Shown piece after piece: positions 34,553 to 43,795 of a DNA stretch of 64,000 nucleotides; positions within the stretch are counted from its first letter, which is position 1, and every line of letters begins with the position of its first letter. This DNA comes from JBDGYW01 sp964580055 (GTDB lineage: Bacteria; Gemmatimonadota; Gemmatimonadetes; Gemmatimonadales; GWC2-71-9). Both the position numbers and the translations under genes were made by a program. The stretch is from the NCBI GenBank assembly GCA_964580055.1, contig CAZOJI010000016.1, positions 1 through 64,000 on the forward strand, read 5' to 3'. The notes below the pieces were generated by a model that did not search any database, was not told the origin of the DNA, and saw only the letters and a program-made list of their open reading frames with translations.

Positions 34553-36010
34553 ATGCCTACCATCCCTCGAGTTACCCAACCGATGGCCGTAATCGCCTGT
34601 TGTTTCTGCTTCGCGATTTCCGGCTGCGCCCGCAACCCCGTCACCGGCGGTCTCCAGCTCATGTTGATAAGCGAGAGCCAGGAGATCGCGATGGGGCGGG
34701 ACTACGACCCACAGATCACGGCCATGTTCGGTCCTTACAACGACCCGGCCCTTCAGGAGACGGTGTCCGGCATCGGCATGCGGATGGCTGTGATCTCCGA
34801 GCGGCCGGACTTGCCTTGGACATTTCGGGTGGTTGACGATCCGCTGATCAACGCGTTTGCCGTTCCCGGTGGCTTCGTGTACGTGACCCGAGGAATCCTG
34901 GCGCATTTTGACTCCGAGGCACAGATGGCCGCGGTCCTCGGTCACGAGATCGGTCACATCACGGCGCGGCATTCGGCGAGTCAGATCAGCCGCCAACAGA
35001 TCGCGCAGGTGGGTCTGGGGGTGGGGATGGTCTTGGCGCCGCAGCTTTCCGACCTCGCGGGACTGGCGAGCGCGGGGCTGGGGGTCCTTTTCCTCAGGTT
35101 CAGCCGTGACAACGAGAGGCAGGCCGACGACCTGGGGTTCCGCTATATGACCGAGGTCGGATACGATCCCCGTGGAATGGTCGACGTGTTCGAGATGCTC
35201 AACCGGGCCAGCGGCGGCTCGGAGGGACGCGGCGTACCGGCATGGCTTTCCACGCATCCCGACCCTGGCGACAGGCAGGAGCGAATCGGGGCTGCCATCG
35301 CGGCGAGCGGTCGAGACTTCTCGACTGCACGTGAGGGTAGGCCAGAATACCTGCGCATGCTCGACGGAATGGTATACGGTGAGGATCCCCGCAACGGCTT
35401 CTTCCGTGGAGAGCTCTTCCTGCACCCGGATCTGGAGTTTCAGTTCGCTTTCCCCGCCGGCTGGACAACCGCGAACCAGACGCAGGCGGTAGTCGGCCAG
35501 AGTCCCAACGAAGACGCCATGATTCAACTGTCGCTGTCTGAAGCCACGGACGCCTCTGCCGGCGTCCGCACATTCATAAGTCAGGAGGGCGTGACCGGCG
35601 GGCAGGTGAGGTCCAGCCTCGTGAACGGCCTTCGGTTCGCGAACGCTTCCTTCTCGGCGCAGAGCGACCAGACGGCTTTGCGCGGAATGGTTAGCTTCGT
35701 CGAGCATGCGGGCAACGTTTATCAACTGCTCGGGATCTCCCTGGAGGGGCAGTGGGCGGCTCATGAGTCCAACGTGGCCGGCTCCTTGAGGAGCTTTGCC
35801 AGGCTCGTCGATCGCTCGGCGCTGGCGGTTGAGCCGATGCGCATCAGTGTTGTCGAGCTGGACCGCGCGATGACCCTCAGACAGTTCAACGAGAGGTATC
35901 CTTCTTCGGTTCCGATCGAGGAGCTTGCGCTGGTCAATCAGGCTGAGCCTTACACCGCGTTCCCGGAGGGCGACCACGTGAAACGAATCGTAGGAGGAAT
36001 CGATCGATGA
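34553..36010 (+). CDS. M48-family metalloprotease lipoprotein
   Basis: This 485-residue BepA/LoiP-like zinc protease has a signal peptide and lipobox (ISGCARNP, Cys about 25). The zinc site HEIGH is in VLGHEIGHITARHS, with a distal Glu/Asp ligand region in DNERQADDLGFRYM. NAFAVPGGFVYVTRG is typical of the family. The C-terminal 230 residues are an extra domain ending without TPR repeats that I can see. It likely acts in outer-membrane protein quality control in the periplasm. It follows the ECF/HEAT pair and could be a target of that sigma factor. Confidence 0.93.
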   Translation: MPTIPRVTQPMAVIACCFCFAISGCARNPVTGGLQLMLISESQEIAMGRDYDPQITAMFGPYNDPALQETVSGIGMRMAVISERPDLPWTFRVVDDPLINAFAVPGGFVYVTRGILAHFDSEAQMAAVLGHEIGHITARHSASQISRQQIAQVGLGVGMVLAPQLSDLAGLASAGLGVLFLRFSRDNERQADDLGFRYMTEVGYDPRGMVDVFEMLNRASGGSEGRGVPAWLSTHPDPGDRQERIGAAIAASGRDFSTAREGRPEYLRMLDGMVYGEDPRNGFFRGELFLHPDLEFQFAFPAGWTTANQTQAVVGQSPNEDAMIQLSLSEATDASAGVRTFISQEGVTGGQVRSSLVNGLRFANASFSAQSDQTALRGMVSFVEHAGNVYQLLGISLEGQWAAHESNVAGSLRSFARLVDRSALAVEPMRISVVELDRAMTLRQFNERYPSSVPIEELALVNQAEPYTAFPEGDHVKRIVGGIDR

Positions 36011-36032
36011 GGGCGTTCAAGGAGCACAGTCG

Positions 36033-36482
36033 ATGAGCATGTCACACCATCGCAACGGATCCGCAGATCGGGGAGCGGTTGGGAACCCCGCCTCGCTCGT
36101 GTATCTGGCCATCGTTTTTGGCGCGGTGCTTACGGTACTGGTCCTGGTGATCGTAGGTGCATCAGGCGTGGTGTCTCCCATCCCGGATATCCCGCACACG
36201 ATCGTGCGTGTCGTCAGCCTGGTCTTCCTCGTCTCCGGCGTGGCGGTGGTTGGAATCATCTCCGGCGGTGTACGGCCTCGTCAGGGCGATATGGACGAAC
36301 TCGCCTGGTGGAGAGCGAACTCCTCCAGGGCAGTGATAGCATGGGCCGCTGCTGAGGGGCTGGCTGTGGTGGGTGGCGTGTTGTGGTTGCTGACGGGAGA
36401 CTGGGTCCCCCTGGCCGGGCTCGGCGTAGGTGGACTCGTGGTGCTGGTGTTGAACCGTCCCGGGAGGTTGATGGAGGGGTAG
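36033..36482 (+). CDS. Small four-helix membrane protein of unknown function
   Basis: This 149-residue protein has four hydrophobic spans (about 23-48, 55-78, 92-115 and 120-142) and a short charged N-terminus. I recognise no family. The ATG at 36033 has AAGGAG 9 bases upstream. It starts 23 bases after the M48 protease gene and is probably cotranscribed with it. The stop codon runs straight into a TCCAAT-rich repeat. Confidence 0.75.
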   Translation: MSMSHHRNGSADRGAVGNPASLVYLAIVFGAVLTVLVLVIVGASGVVSPIPDIPHTIVRVVSLVFLVSGVAVVGIISGGVRPRQGDMDELAWWRANSSRAVIAWAAAEGLAVVGGVLWLLTGDWVPLAGLGVGGLVVLVLNRPGRLMEG

Positions 36483-36570
36483 AATGTCCAATTTCCAGTG
36501 TCCATCAGGTCAATGTCCAATGTCAATTAATCAACGTGCAATACCCGATTGATCAATATCCAATTTGCAG
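36483..36570. repeat. TCCAAT-rich intergenic repeat
   Basis: Imperfect copies of ATGTCCAAT, GTGTCCAT and AATATCCAATTT occur in succession immediately after a stop codon. It is the reverse-complement sense of the ATTGGA blocks elsewhere. Confidence 0.6.
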
Positions 36571-36678
36571 CGACGGATATTAGAACGGTGAAGTGAACGG
36601 CGCCGCCCTCTCTGCCAATATGAGTGAGACAGTTGGGTTGTTAGGAATAGTGTAGACGGCGGGGAGGGAATCGAGGGG

Positions 36679-37085
36679 TCATGTTTGCCACACGCAACGC
36701 TTGATCCGCCACAGATCACGCGTTAGCCGCCGCATTTCACCGTTCAACCGCGGCGTTTTACGCGTATTCTGCGACAGATCACGCGTCAACCGCGGCATTC
36801 GAACGTTCATCTGCGACAGATCACGCGTCAACCGTGGCATTCGAACGTTCATCTGCGACAGATCACGCGTNNNNNNNNNNNNNNNNNNNNNNNNNNNNNN
36901 NNNNNNNNNNNNNNNNNNNNNNNNNNNNNNNNNNNNNNNNNNNNNNNNNNNNNNNNNNNNNNNNNNNNNNACAGATCACGCGTCAACCGTGGCATTCGAA
37001 CGTTCATCTGCGACAGATCACGCGTCAACCGTGGCATTCGAACGTTCATCTGCGACAGATCACGCGTTATCTGTGGCAGTTCCGA
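36679..37085. repeat. Tandem array of 21-bp half-units in a 42-bp higher-order repeat
   Basis: ACAGATCACGCGT recurs at 36711, 36774, 36816, 36858, then after the gap at 36971, 37013 and 37055. Spacing is exactly 42 bases except the first interval of 63 (three half-units). Each unit carries ACGCGT, TTCGAA and AACGTT palindromes. Copies inside the array are identical or nearly so, and those at the left edge are diverged. There are no unique spacers, so it is not a CRISPR. The unit is a multiple of 3 and open in several frames, but no ribosome-binding site or plausible protein supports translation. Confidence 0.9.
36871..36970. other. Assembly gap of 100 N inside the tandem array
   Basis: The left flank ends and the right flank begins with the same 13 bases of the repeat, so the true copy number is unknown and the stated length is a placeholder. 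Confidence 0.95.
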
Positions 37086-37131
37086 TGGCAGGTTTTTCGC
37101 GGTTGCATGGTCCTTTCGGAATGTGAAATAA

Positions 37132-37198
37132 CCTATCCGAAACTCGAAATGGCCTATCCCGAATTCGGAATTCAAAATGCCCTATCCCGAACTCGGAA
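37132..37198. repeat. Three CCTATCCCGAA-type repeats
   Basis: CCTATCC(C)GAA followed by CTCG or TTCG occurs at 37132, 37153 and 37180. The rest of the region to 37380 shows no gene or clear structure. Confidence 0.6.
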
Positions 37199-37380
37199 CG
37201 GGTCGTTGGGAATGCGGGATCGGAGGCGATCTGCCTTCAGCAGACCGTCTGAGACTGATTTCTGGTCACCTGGAGTTGCAGCCTGAGGTGCTGGAGAGTA
37301 GGCGAAGGATTGCGATGGACGAGTGTTATTCGGATGAGTGAGGATCGACAGAAACTCGTGCGCGGAGAGCCGAGCCGGCC

Positions 37381-39627
37381 TCACTCGATCGACACCCGCT
37401 CTTGCGCGGACACGAACAGCGTGTCCTGAAGTGTAGGATGACGCTGGAGCAGCTCCACTCCTTTCTCGATCAACCGCTCCTCGGTGAAGCCCAGTATTAC
37501 GAGATCGGCGTCCGACGAGCGACGCTCCACCAGCGCCGCGAAATCTGTGTTTTCGTCCGTGGGGAAGACCCTAACATTCTGCATTGATGCGGGCAGCCGG
37601 CCGGAAGTGATCATTTCCTTCAGGCGCTCCCGTTCCCCCTCCGCATCGGCGTGCGGAGCGGCTGCGAAGATCCTGATCTCACCCTTTCTCCAGTCCTTGT
37701 GACCCAGCAGGATGTACGACAGGAGAATCATCAGGTTGGCGTTCTCGTAGTCGTGCCATGTGAGCCAAACGTGTATTGTCGAGCGCTGGCCGAAGAACCT
37801 GTCGCCGTGTCTGAGCACTAGGCTGCTCACGCGGGCGGCGCTGGCCATCAGGCACGCCTGTTCCACCTCCTCGAGAACCTCGGGGGGATCCTCGCGTGTG
37901 AACTCGGCGAGCATGCAGTTGTTTTCGGTCCCTGCCACACCTGGCAGCTGCAGAGCTTGCCCGAGAGCGGATCGCATCGAAGGTGATATCAGCGTGTCCA
38001 CGTAGATGGCGCTCTTGCGTTGCCGCACAACCTTGAGGAGCCGCACGAGCTCGCGCCTGCTCTGTTTGAAAGTCTCCCCGTTGAGGTGCCCCTTTATGAA
38101 GTGAATGTATGTGCCTATTCCGTAGCGATGGCACATCCAAGTGAGAAACTGTATCGGTGCCATTCGTTGAAAGGTCCGGCCGTTGACCATTATCAGGCTT
38201 GGCCGCCACGCGTCTCGCCGCTGCCGCGTAACCTCAGTCTGCAGCTTGACCTGGAACCGGCGCGACAGCTGTGTCATGACGCCTTGGAACAAAGCCGCGA
38301 GGTCGTCCGATCCGTGGACTCGTCGGAGCCCCTGGTAAATGCCCACCATCACCAGTATCGCCAAGAGCGCGAACAGAGGGTCCATCTGGAACATCATGAA
38401 GATGCATATCAGTGCGCCGAACAGGCTCAGGTACCATTTGGATCGGAAGCTGGGCCGGTAGGAGGGCCGGGCGGCGAAATGTTCCAGAAAGCTGATGCTG
38501 CACAACGACCCGTAAGTCACCATGAAGAACATCGATATGATTCGCGCTACGATGTCCACGTTCCCGGCGCCGACCATGGCGAGGGCGAGAAAGACCGTCA
38601 CGATCGTGGCCGCGCGCGGTTCGTTCGTATCACCCACGCCCTTGGCCAGGGCGTTGTTTGTCCTGCGCAATGGAGTGATCTTGTCGGCCGCCAGGGCCTG
38701 CAGCGTGCGGGGCGCTACCATTATCGATCCGATGGCGGAAGACACGGTTGCGCATGCCAGCCCGATTGGAATAATCGGCCCCCAGACGGCGATACGCGCC
38801 ATCGCGAACTGGTCCTCGGCAAGCAGCTCGGGCGGGGCTGAAGTCCCGAATTTGAAACTCAGCAAGATGTAGATGACCATTCCAGCGAGGGTCGCGACCA
38901 TCACGCCCCGCGGGATGGACTTGCTTGGATTCGCAAGATCCCCCGACAAGCCCACACCCGCTGTCATGCCGGTAAAAGCTGGGAATACTATGGCGAATAC
39001 GAGTATGAATGAATCGCCGTCCGGCACCTTGTCCAGCAGTCCGAACTGACCCGCCTCGATTCCCTCCGGTGTTCCGCCAATGAAGAACGAGATCAGCGAG
39101 ACGGCGAGGATGGCGACTACTATCCACAGAGCTCTTACACCGATATTCGCGCCCTTTCTGAGCATGAGCAGTGCAAGGGCACCGGTGGCGGGCAACGAGA
39201 CGTAGCGGGGGTCGAACTCGCCGGGAAGCACGAGTTCAACTGCGGGTGCCAGAGGTCTGAAAGCCTCGGCGAGGGCGATCATGTAAAACGCTACCGAGAT
39301 GGCCTGCGAGAGATAGAGCGAGATTCCTATTGCGCCGCCGATCGTGGTGCCGAAGGATCGGGAGATGATGAAGTACTCGCCGCCACCCTCCACCCGCCGG
39401 TTGGTGGCGATCTCCGAGATTGCCAGAGCAGTAGGAACCGTTACCAGGTGCCCGAGCAGCACGATGGAGATGGCGCCCAACACCCCTACGTGGCCCACGG
39501 CGTAACCGAACCGCAGGAATAGGATGGCCCCCAGGATGGTGCTTATGCTTGCGAGGAATACCGGAGCGGTGCCGAAACCGTGTCCGAGCACCTGCTCTTC
39601 CGAACTATTGGATTGACTATTGGTCAC
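37381..39627 (-). CDS. SLC12-like APC-superfamily transporter with a cytosolic C-terminal domain
   Basis: This 748-residue inner-membrane protein has about 12 hydrophobic spans in the first 450 residues, opening with SISTILGAILFLRFGYAVG and GGGEYFIISRSFG. A soluble region of about 300 residues follows, with two weak USP-like alpha/beta segments. The pattern fits cation-chloride cotransporter-like or amino-acid permease families; the substrate is undetermined. The start is a GTG overlapping the stop of the HAD gene, so it is the last gene of a thiD-HAD-transporter operon. Confidence 0.88.
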   Translation of the reverse strand: MTNSQSNSSEEQVLGHGFGTAPVFLASISTILGAILFLRFGYAVGHVGVLGAISIVLLGHLVTVPTALAISEIATNRRVEGGGEYFIISRSFGTTIGGAIGISLYLSQAISVAFYMIALAEAFRPLAPAVELVLPGEFDPRYVSLPATGALALLMLRKGANIGVRALWIVVAILAVSLISFFIGGTPEGIEAGQFGLLDKVPDGDSFILVFAIVFPAFTGMTAGVGLSGDLANPSKSIPRGVMVATLAGMVIYILLSFKFGTSAPPELLAEDQFAMARIAVWGPIIPIGLACATVSSAIGSIMVAPRTLQALAADKITPLRRTNNALAKGVGDTNEPRAATIVTVFLALAMVGAGNVDIVARIISMFFMVTYGSLCSISFLEHFAARPSYRPSFRSKWYLSLFGALICIFMMFQMDPLFALLAILVMVGIYQGLRRVHGSDDLAALFQGVMTQLSRRFQVKLQTEVTRQRRDAWRPSLIMVNGRTFQRMAPIQFLTWMCHRYGIGTYIHFIKGHLNGETFKQSRRELVRLLKVVRQRKSAIYVDTLISPSMRSALGQALQLPGVAGTENNCMLAEFTREDPPEVLEEVEQACLMASAARVSSLVLRHGDRFFGQRSTIHVWLTWHDYENANLMILLSYILLGHKDWRKGEIRIFAAAPHADAEGERERLKEMITSGRLPASMQNVRVFPTDENTDFAALVERRSSDADLVILGFTEERLIEKGVELLQRHPTLQDTLFVSAQERVSIE

Positions 39628-41126
39628 CGTACCGGAGTTTCCTGATCGTCGCCCTCCGCAACCAGGGCAACCTCCTGCGGGTCGTGGGGCAAACTACCCC
39701 TATGCGAGCGCAGGTAAGCGAACGGAGTGAGGTTCAAGAAGTTGGAGACTCTGGATAGGTAGATGTCGGCATACCTCTCCACCTGCCTCGCGAGGAAACT
39801 CTTGTCGTTCCCGGCGCGCATGAGCGGGCCCCACATGGTATTGCCGATGGCGGCGGCGGCTTCGGCGTACGGTCTGATCTTGTTGTCCAGAGCCGACAAC
39901 TCGCGCCTCAACGCAGAGACGCGCCTTTCCAAGTCCTTCCTCGGTTGCTCCGGTACGGCGCCGTAACCGAGCTTCTTCCGTTGCAGGTCGAGTCGGGCGC
40001 GTGACAGCTCACACTCCAAGCGCTCCTTGTGGCGCATCATCTCCGCAAGGCGATTCATGTCGGTGCGGTTAGCGGCGGCCTCCGAGAGGTCGGCTTCCAG
40101 CTCGCGTACGATTAAGGCGGTCCTCCATCGCAAAATGTCCTTGGTGACGTGCACATCGGTGAACATATGGTCGCCCACGTAGAGGATCTCGTCGCCCGAT
40201 AGGCCCAAGTACTCCCCGACCTGGCGGGCATTGCCGCCCAAATAGATGCCGTCGTTCTCCAGTCCGGTCGGGCACGGCTTGAGCAGTCCGTCCTCGGAGA
40301 CGACTTGGAACAGCGGGTTTTTATCCGAGAAGAAGCTCGGCTTCCGGGCCGAGACGATGATTACGTCGAACAGGTCGCGCCATGTCTGTCCTTCGGGGAG
40401 GTACCTGTCGAACGCATACGACATCATGGCGCTACTGTACTCCCACTCGGAGTTGGTTATGAGAAGGATCTTTTTGCCGGCGGCACGTTGATCGAGCAGG
40501 GCTATAGGAGTGTCGGGATCCAAGTCGACGAACCTTTCCGGATCTGCGATGATCTCCGCCTTGAGGCGTCCCTCCATGTGGGCTTCGTCGGTCGACGATC
40601 TGACCTTCCTGTACAGATCTCTGTAGTTCAGTTCGGGGGGGAGCTTCTTGTCGTCGAGTAGATCGACGAGCTGGCCGAAGATCAAGGCTTCCGACAGAGA
40701 GAACAGCGTGTTGAGGAAGTCGTAGCGTTCCTCTCGCAGATCGACGAATGTGCGTGCGTACGTTTCGCGTTGCTCGGCGAATTCGAGCAACCGAGTGCCG
40801 TGACAGGCACGCTTCACGTAGCCGAAGCGATCCACCTTGAGAGTGTTGCCCAGCTCGTTGTCGATGATCAGGCTTCTGATGACCTTGTGCGGCTCGAACC
40901 GCAGCTGCTCCAAGGGCCATCCGGCTTTCAGCAGTTTTTGCTTGATGTACTCGTACGCTCTGCCTTCCCACTCGTCCACCTTGTAGTGGATGAGAGTGTA
41001 GTCCATGTCGTAGCCGATGGCGCGGATCCCGCGCATGTTGAGCGTACGATTGCAGAACACTCCTCTAGCGTCGAGTGCCGGCATATACGGCGGTGCCGTA
41101 TGGCTGGACTGCGCGAGGTCCGTCAT
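39624..41126 (-). CDS. HAD-family cytosolic 5'-nucleotidase (cN-II/IG type)
   Basis: This 500-residue enzyme belongs to the group including eukaryotic purine 5'-nucleotidase. The nucleophile motif is YDMDYTLIHY (DxDxT). Later motifs are LLITNSEWEYSSAMM and YVGDHMFTDV. A charged coiled-coil segment lies near 370-430. It would dephosphorylate IMP/GMP-type nucleotides in the cytoplasm. The ATG at 41126 overlaps the thiD stop as ATGA; the upstream extension of the frame lies inside thiD and is not real. It is coupled at both ends to its neighbours. Confidence 0.9.
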   Translation of the reverse strand: MTDLAQSSHTAPPYMPALDARGVFCNRTLNMRGIRAIGYDMDYTLIHYKVDEWEGRAYEYIKQKLLKAGWPLEQLRFEPHKVIRSLIIDNELGNTLKVDRFGYVKRACHGTRLLEFAEQRETYARTFVDLREERYDFLNTLFSLSEALIFGQLVDLLDDKKLPPELNYRDLYRKVRSSTDEAHMEGRLKAEIIADPERFVDLDPDTPIALLDQRAAGKKILLITNSEWEYSSAMMSYAFDRYLPEGQTWRDLFDVIIVSARKPSFFSDKNPLFQVVSEDGLLKPCPTGLENDGIYLGGNARQVGEYLGLSGDEILYVGDHMFTDVHVTKDILRWRTALIVRELEADLSEAAANRTDMNRLAEMMRHKERLECELSRARLDLQRKKLGYGAVPEQPRKDLERRVSALRRELSALDNKIRPYAEAAAAIGNTMWGPLMRAGNDKSFLARQVERYADIYLSRVSNFLNLTPFAYLRSHRGSLPHDPQEVALVAEGDDQETPVR

Positions 41127-41920
41127 TCCGGGGTCTCCCCGGAAACGAAGTGATTCAGTGGTCCGTGCCCCGATCCCAGGGCCGGGGCGGTCGCGATCGC
41201 CCGCTGAACGAAGCTCAAAGCGGTGGACACGGCGTCCTCGATGCCGTGTCCCGATGCGAGGCGCGCTGCAATGGCCGCGGATAGTGTGCATCCGGTGCCG
41301 TGTGTGGACGTCGTGTCTATCTTGGGGTGCGGAATCTCACGAATTGTATCCTTTGAGACCAATACATCCACGATCTGCTCCTCGTCGAGATGCCCACCCT
41401 TCACGAGTGCGGCCTCTGCACCCATATCGACAAGAGCCTTTCCGGCGTCTGTCATGCGGGCCACGGAATCGATTGACTCCTCAACCAGAATGCTCGCCTC
41501 GTCCAGATTGGGAGTGACTACCGTAGCCAACGGCACCAGATTGTCGCGCACCGTTCTCTCTGCCTCTTTGTCGAGCAGGCGGTCGCCCGACGTTGCCACC
41601 ATCACCGGATCGAGAACGTAGTTCGGAAGACCGTGATCGCTGATCGCCTCGGAGACGCCTCGAACCAGCTCGACAGTGGCGAGCATGCCCGTCTTGAACG
41701 CATTGGGCGGGAGATCTTCCACGACCGCGTCGATCTGCCCGCGCACCAGGTCAACGGGAACCGCGTGTACACCGAACACCCCCCTGGTGTTTTGCGCGGT
41801 TATTGCTACAATGGCGCTCGTTCCGAAAACCCCGAACTGATGAAACGTCTTGAGATCCGCCTGGATGCCGGCGCCTCCTCCGGAGTCCGACCCAGCGATC
41901 GTGAGAGCAACTCTGATCAT
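41123..41920 (-). CDS. thiD: Hydroxymethylpyrimidine (phosphate) kinase
   Basis: This 265-residue ribokinase-fold enzyme phosphorylates HMP and HMP-phosphate in thiamine synthesis. Visible features are TIAGSDSGGGAGIQADLKTF at the start, VLDPVMVATSGDRLL and the anion-hole/catalytic THGTGCTLSAAIA. No TPP riboswitch is apparent in the 90 bases upstream, and no other thiamine gene is in the window. It is first in an overlapping three-gene operon with a nucleotidase and a transporter. Confidence 0.95.
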   Translation of the reverse strand: MIRVALTIAGSDSGGGAGIQADLKTFHQFGVFGTSAIVAITAQNTRGVFGVHAVPVDLVRGQIDAVVEDLPPNAFKTGMLATVELVRGVSEAISDHGLPNYVLDPVMVATSGDRLLDKEAERTVRDNLVPLATVVTPNLDEASILVEESIDSVARMTDAGKALVDMGAEAALVKGGHLDEEQIVDVLVSKDTIREIPHPKIDTTSTHGTGCTLSAAIAARLASGHGIEDAVSTALSFVQRAIATAPALGSGHGPLNHFVSGETPE

Positions 41921-42010
41921 CGTTTTCCGTCGTCGAGTTCAGTGGAAGCTTGGCTAAACTGCGCTCGGCGCGCACATTCAACCAGACACAATCGTACAAG
42001 GTAGCCGATC

Positions 42011-42781
42011 TTGGCCTCGAAGCTGATTACTCTGGTCAGAAATCTACAACAACGCAAAGGTCGCAGGCGCAGCCCCTTTGCAGTTGCTGAGGGAGTCCGC
42101 CTGGTGGAGGAAGCGGTGCGGGCGGGCGTGTCCTGCAAAGGTGCTGTGGTATCTCCGGCTCTATCCACGACGCTGCGCGGCGCGGATTTGATCGCCGCGA
42201 TCGCGTCCCGCGCCATACACATCGAGGAAGTGGATGAGCGCACATTCTCCGAACTGGCCGGGACCGAATCGCCTCAGGGGATTCTGATGGTCGTGCAACC
42301 GCCCCGGTTTCAGATCGAGGAAATCCACCCGAAACCGCGGTTTCCGGTGCTGGTTCTCGACGGAGTGCAGGATCCTGGAAACCTGGGCGCACTGCTGCGC
42401 ACTGCATACGGACTTGGAGCGCCCGGAGTTGTGCTCCTGAGCGGCACTGCGGATGCGGACAACGCGAAAGCACTGCGCGCCGCGATGGGTGCCGGGTTTT
42501 CGCTACCGATTGCGCGCGCGACCGTGAACGAACTGGCTACCTGGATAGAGAAGGGCGGAGTCACGCTCTGGGCCGCGGTGGCGGATGGGAAACCGATTGT
42601 CCGAACCAGCCCCCCCGAGAGACTCGCGATCGTAGTGGGTAACGAGGGAGCCGGTGTGAGGCCGGACGTCCTGGAACTCGCACGACACCGAATCACGATC
42701 CCGCTCGCCCGCGGCGCCGAATCCCTCAACGTCGCGGTTGCGGCGGGAATCCTCCTCTACGAGGTGCAACGTGCTGGTTGA
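42011..42781 (+). CDS. TrmH/SpoU-family RNA 2'-O-methyltransferase
   Basis: This 256-residue SPOUT methyltransferase has an N-terminal substrate-binding domain (about 1-95) and a catalytic knot domain with LDGVQDPGNLGALLRTA, VVGNEGAGV and IPLARGAESLNVAVAAGILL, the three TrmH motifs. It methylates ribose in rRNA or tRNA; an RlmB-like role is possible but not proven. It starts with TTG. Its 3' end overlaps the prepilin peptidase start by 11 bases, so the two are translationally linked. Confidence 0.93.
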   Translation: MASKLITLVRNLQQRKGRRRSPFAVAEGVRLVEEAVRAGVSCKGAVVSPALSTTLRGADLIAAIASRAIHIEEVDERTFSELAGTESPQGILMVVQPPRFQIEEIHPKPRFPVLVLDGVQDPGNLGALLRTAYGLGAPGVVLLSGTADADNAKALRAAMGAGFSLPIARATVNELATWIEKGGVTLWAAVADGKPIVRTSPPERLAIVVGNEGAGVRPDVLELARHRITIPLARGAESLNVAVAAGILLYEVQRAG

Positions 42782-43538
42782 GCCTTTTTTGGTCCCCTTC
42801 GCCGCCATTCTAGGCGCGCTGATCGGGAGTTTCCTCAACGTACTGATTCTCCGGCTGCCAAACGAGGAGTCGGTCGTATACCCGGGCTCGAAGTGCCCCG
42901 AGTGCCAGTCGCCGATAGCCTGGTACGACAACGTGCCGGTTGTCTCCTGGCTGATTCTGGGCGGCAAGTGCAGGAGGTGCAAGGCAGGGATTTCAGCCCA
43001 GTATCCTCTGGTCGAGATCGCGGTCGCGGTGCTGTGGGGGCTCTCCGCCTGGTATTACGGCGCGAACCTCACCGCAGCGGCGGCTGCCGTGTTCGGCACG
43101 ATATTGCTTGGCATCGCCCTGACCGACGCTCGGCACTACATAATACCGGACGAGTTCACCCTCGGCGGTTTGGTGCTGGGATTGTTGTTGTCGTTCAGAG
43201 GCGGGTTGGCGGGCCTGCTGGAGGCGGTGATAGGTGCAGCGGTGGGCTTCGCAGTCCTTTACGGCGTCGCGGTTGTGGGTGAGAAGGTCTTCGGCAAAGA
43301 AGCGATGGGAGGAGGCGACATCAAGATGATGGCGATGGTGGGGTCCTTCGTCGGTTGGCAGGGGGTGCTGCTGACGATCTTCGGAGGTTCGCTGCTGGGC
43401 ACGCTCATCTTTGTTCCGCTTCAGCTGAAAGAGAAGCGCCTCGTTCCCTTCGGCATCTTCCTGGCGGCCGCCGCGGCGATCGTCTTCGTTGCGGGTGAGG
43501 CGGTGATCGACTGGTATTGGGGTTTGGTCGTGGGATGA
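42771..43538 (+). CDS. Type IV prepilin peptidase
   Basis: This 255-residue inner-membrane aspartyl protease of the PilD/GspO family cleaves and N-methylates prepilins. The cytoplasmic zinc loop has CPEC and CRRC. The catalytic aspartates are in ALTDARHYIIPDEF and in MGGGDIKMMAMVG. Seven or eight hydrophobic spans are visible. The GTG at 42771 gives a normal length; the frame upstream lies inside the methyltransferase. No pilin genes are nearby. Confidence 0.94.
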   Translation: MLVEPFLVPFAAILGALIGSFLNVLILRLPNEESVVYPGSKCPECQSPIAWYDNVPVVSWLILGGKCRRCKAGISAQYPLVEIAVAVLWGLSAWYYGANLTAAAAAVFGTILLGIALTDARHYIIPDEFTLGGLVLGLLLSFRGGLAGLLEAVIGAAVGFAVLYGVAVVGEKVFGKEAMGGGDIKMMAMVGSFVGWQGVLLTIFGGSLLGTLIFVPLQLKEKRLVPFGIFLAAAAAIVFVAGEAVIDWYWGLVVG

Positions 43539-43795
43539 CGGGCGAGTGGTGAGTAGTGAGTGTGGTAGGGTTGGCTCCGTGGCTTTCCGCCTCAATTGGA
43601 CGGGGGAGGCAACCTCTTCCGGTCCCGCTTCCCTCCTACCGCTCCCCGGTGTGGAAGAGGGGCGGGGTTGCGGCCCCACTCGCCACTCCCCACCCACTAC
43701 TCACTACTACCTACTCACTCCTCCCACCTCACCACTCACGACTCCCACCCCACCCCCCTGTCAACCATCCGGGCAATTCCACCATCAAACCAGGT
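43539..43795. repeat. Intergenic region built of GAGTGGTGAGTAGT-type and C-rich repeats
   Basis: A G-rich run (GTGAGTAGTGAGTGTGG) at the start is mirrored by a C/T-rich run (CCACTACTCACTACTACC) near 43690. TGCGGCCCCACT at 43669 matches the core of copy B of the dispersed element. It separates the prepilin peptidase from the ECF operon. Confidence 0.55.

Noticed and set aside
36679..37085. CRISPR array
   Set aside because: Units are contiguous and identical with no unique spacers, have a 21-bp substructure, and no cas genes are nearby.
36701..37126. Protein coded by the tandem array
   Set aside because: The unit is a multiple of 3, so several frames stay open by necessity. No ribosome-binding site or plausible protein was found, and the frame crosses the N gap.
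41921..42010. TPP riboswitch upstream of thiD
   Set aside because: No CTGAGA-type conserved core or matching stems are visible in the short spacer.
43556..43795. N-terminal extension of the second ECF sigma factor
   Set aside because: It is translated low-complexity repeat DNA; a GTG at 43796 gives a normal length.
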